This document shows positions 6,799 through 7,281 of a stretch of DNA of 7,281 nucleotides, piece by piece. The notes beneath the pieces are model-generated. The model saw only the letters and a list, made by a program, of their open reading frames with translations, searched no databases and had not been told where the DNA came from. The stretch lies in NCBI GenBank assembly GCA_021813195.1, contig JAKALI010000199.1, forward strand, positions 1-7,281. Direction: 5' to 3'. Made by a program: the position numbers and the translations under genes. Source of the stretch: Pseudomonadota bacterium (GTDB taxonomy: Bacteria > Pseudomonadota > Alphaproteobacteria > Rhizobiales > Hyphomicrobiaceae). The first letter of the stretch is position 1. Each line of letters opens with the position of its first letter.

Positions 6799-7281
6799 TC
6801 AAATTCTCCAGCCTGAGTGGATCGCCGCAATGCCACCGGTCAAATTCCGATAGCTGACATTGGCGAAGCCCTGCTCGCGAATGAGCGATGCGAAACGCTC
6901 CTGATCTGGGAATTTGCGAATCGATTGTACGAGATACGCATAGGACTCGCTATCGCCGGCGGCGAGCTCACCCAAACGCGGGATGATCTCGAAGGAATGA
7001 AAATCGTAGGCCCTGTCGAGGATGGGGACCTGGCATTCCGAGAACTCCAGGCATAGGAAATGCCCGCCCGTCTTTAAGACGCGGAATGCTTCCGCCAGCG
7101 CTCGGTCGATGTGGGTCACGTTGCGGATGCCGAAGGAGATCGTATAGGCATCAAAAGACTTATCGGGAAACGGCAGGCTCTCCGCGTTGCCCTGCACAAG
7201 GGCGATGCGGTCGCTCAGCCCCCGCTCGGTCACGCGCCGGCGCCCGACATCCAGCATCTGCGGGCTCAGGTCGAGATCGGA
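6799..7281 (-). CDS. ubiE: UbiE/COQ5 methyltransferase, 3' part (5' end outside window)
   Basis: UbiE is the SAM-dependent C-methyltransferase of ubiquinone (DDMQH2 to DMQH2) and menaquinone (demethylmenaquinone to menaquinone) synthesis. The reading frame is open to the window edge; 160 residues are visible out of a family length near 250, so the N-terminus and SAM motif I (DVAGGTGD-like) are missing. What remains is diagnostic: [14 protein letters not shown] (SAM-binding acidic loop), [50 protein letters not shown], and near the end [15 protein letters not shown] and [15 protein letters not shown]. The last block is the standard UbiE C-terminus, so the 3' end is intact. The next gene downstream is the NifU gene 149 bp away, on the same strand; no ubiB follows. 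Confidence 0.96.
   Translation of the reverse strand, partial: SDLDLSPQMLDVGRRRVTERGLSDRIALVQGNAESLPFPDKSFDAYTISFGIRNVTHIDRALAEAFRVLKTGGHFLCLEFSECQVPILDRAYDFHSFEIIPRLGELAAGDSESYAYLVQSIRKFPDQERFASLIREQGFANVSYRNLTGGIAAIHSGWRI

Noticed and set aside
1..7281. A novel defence, mobile or biosynthetic system
   Set aside because: Every sizeable minus-strand frame is a recognised conserved housekeeping gene, and no gap is large enough for an additional gene of ordinary length.

Overview
The window is a GC-rich stretch of a bacterial chromosome, most likely from an alphaproteobacterium. Two things point there. The block tsaB-rimI-plsC-miaB-phoH-ybeY is a characteristic alphaproteobacterial housekeeping neighbourhood. 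The NifU protein has the Nfu_N + NifU (mitochondrial NFU1-like) architecture. The genus cannot be read from sequence alone; Hyphomicrobiales or Rhodospirillales relatives are plausible.

All nine genes lie on the minus strand, so transcription runs from high to low coordinates. In order of transcription: the 3' part of ubiE (enters at 7281, ends 6799); a NifU-family Fe-S carrier (6649-6101); a RutE-type nitroreductase (5977-5387); tsaB (5249-4512); rimI (4515-4024); a PlsC-type acyltransferase (3992-3117); miaB (2896-1532); phoH (1381-371); and the 5' part of ybeY (371-1, running off the window). tsaB/rimI overlap by 4 nt and phoH/ybeY by 1 nt, which suggests translational coupling. No intergenic gap exceeds about 220 bp, and I see no tRNA, rRNA, CRISPR, IS element or phage gene.

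Much of the content is translation and tRNA maturation: TsaB (t6A), RimI (N-acetylation, usually of ribosomal protein S18), MiaB (ms2i6A, an Fe-S enzyme), YbeY (rRNA maturation endonuclease) and PhoH (ATPase usually paired with YbeY). The NifU protein supplies Fe-S clusters of the kind MiaB needs. UbiE (quinone/menaquinone C-methylation), PlsC (phospholipid acylation) and the nitroreductase are metabolic neighbours. The run is probably several transcription units: a terminator-like hairpin lies after the NifU gene, and possible promoters lie before the NifU gene and before phoH.

I found no undescribed system. The items worth a second look are small: a 17-bp palindrome upstream of miaB, an inverted repeat over the possible NifU-gene promoter, a terminator inside the same-strand run just before the nitroreductase, a lone RutE without rut genes, a TTG start for phoH, and the placement of ubiE next to a NifU gene. 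Five starts were set by hand: miaB, tsaB and the nitroreductase were moved to internal ATG codons, phoH uses TTG, and ybeY begins inside the phoH stop.
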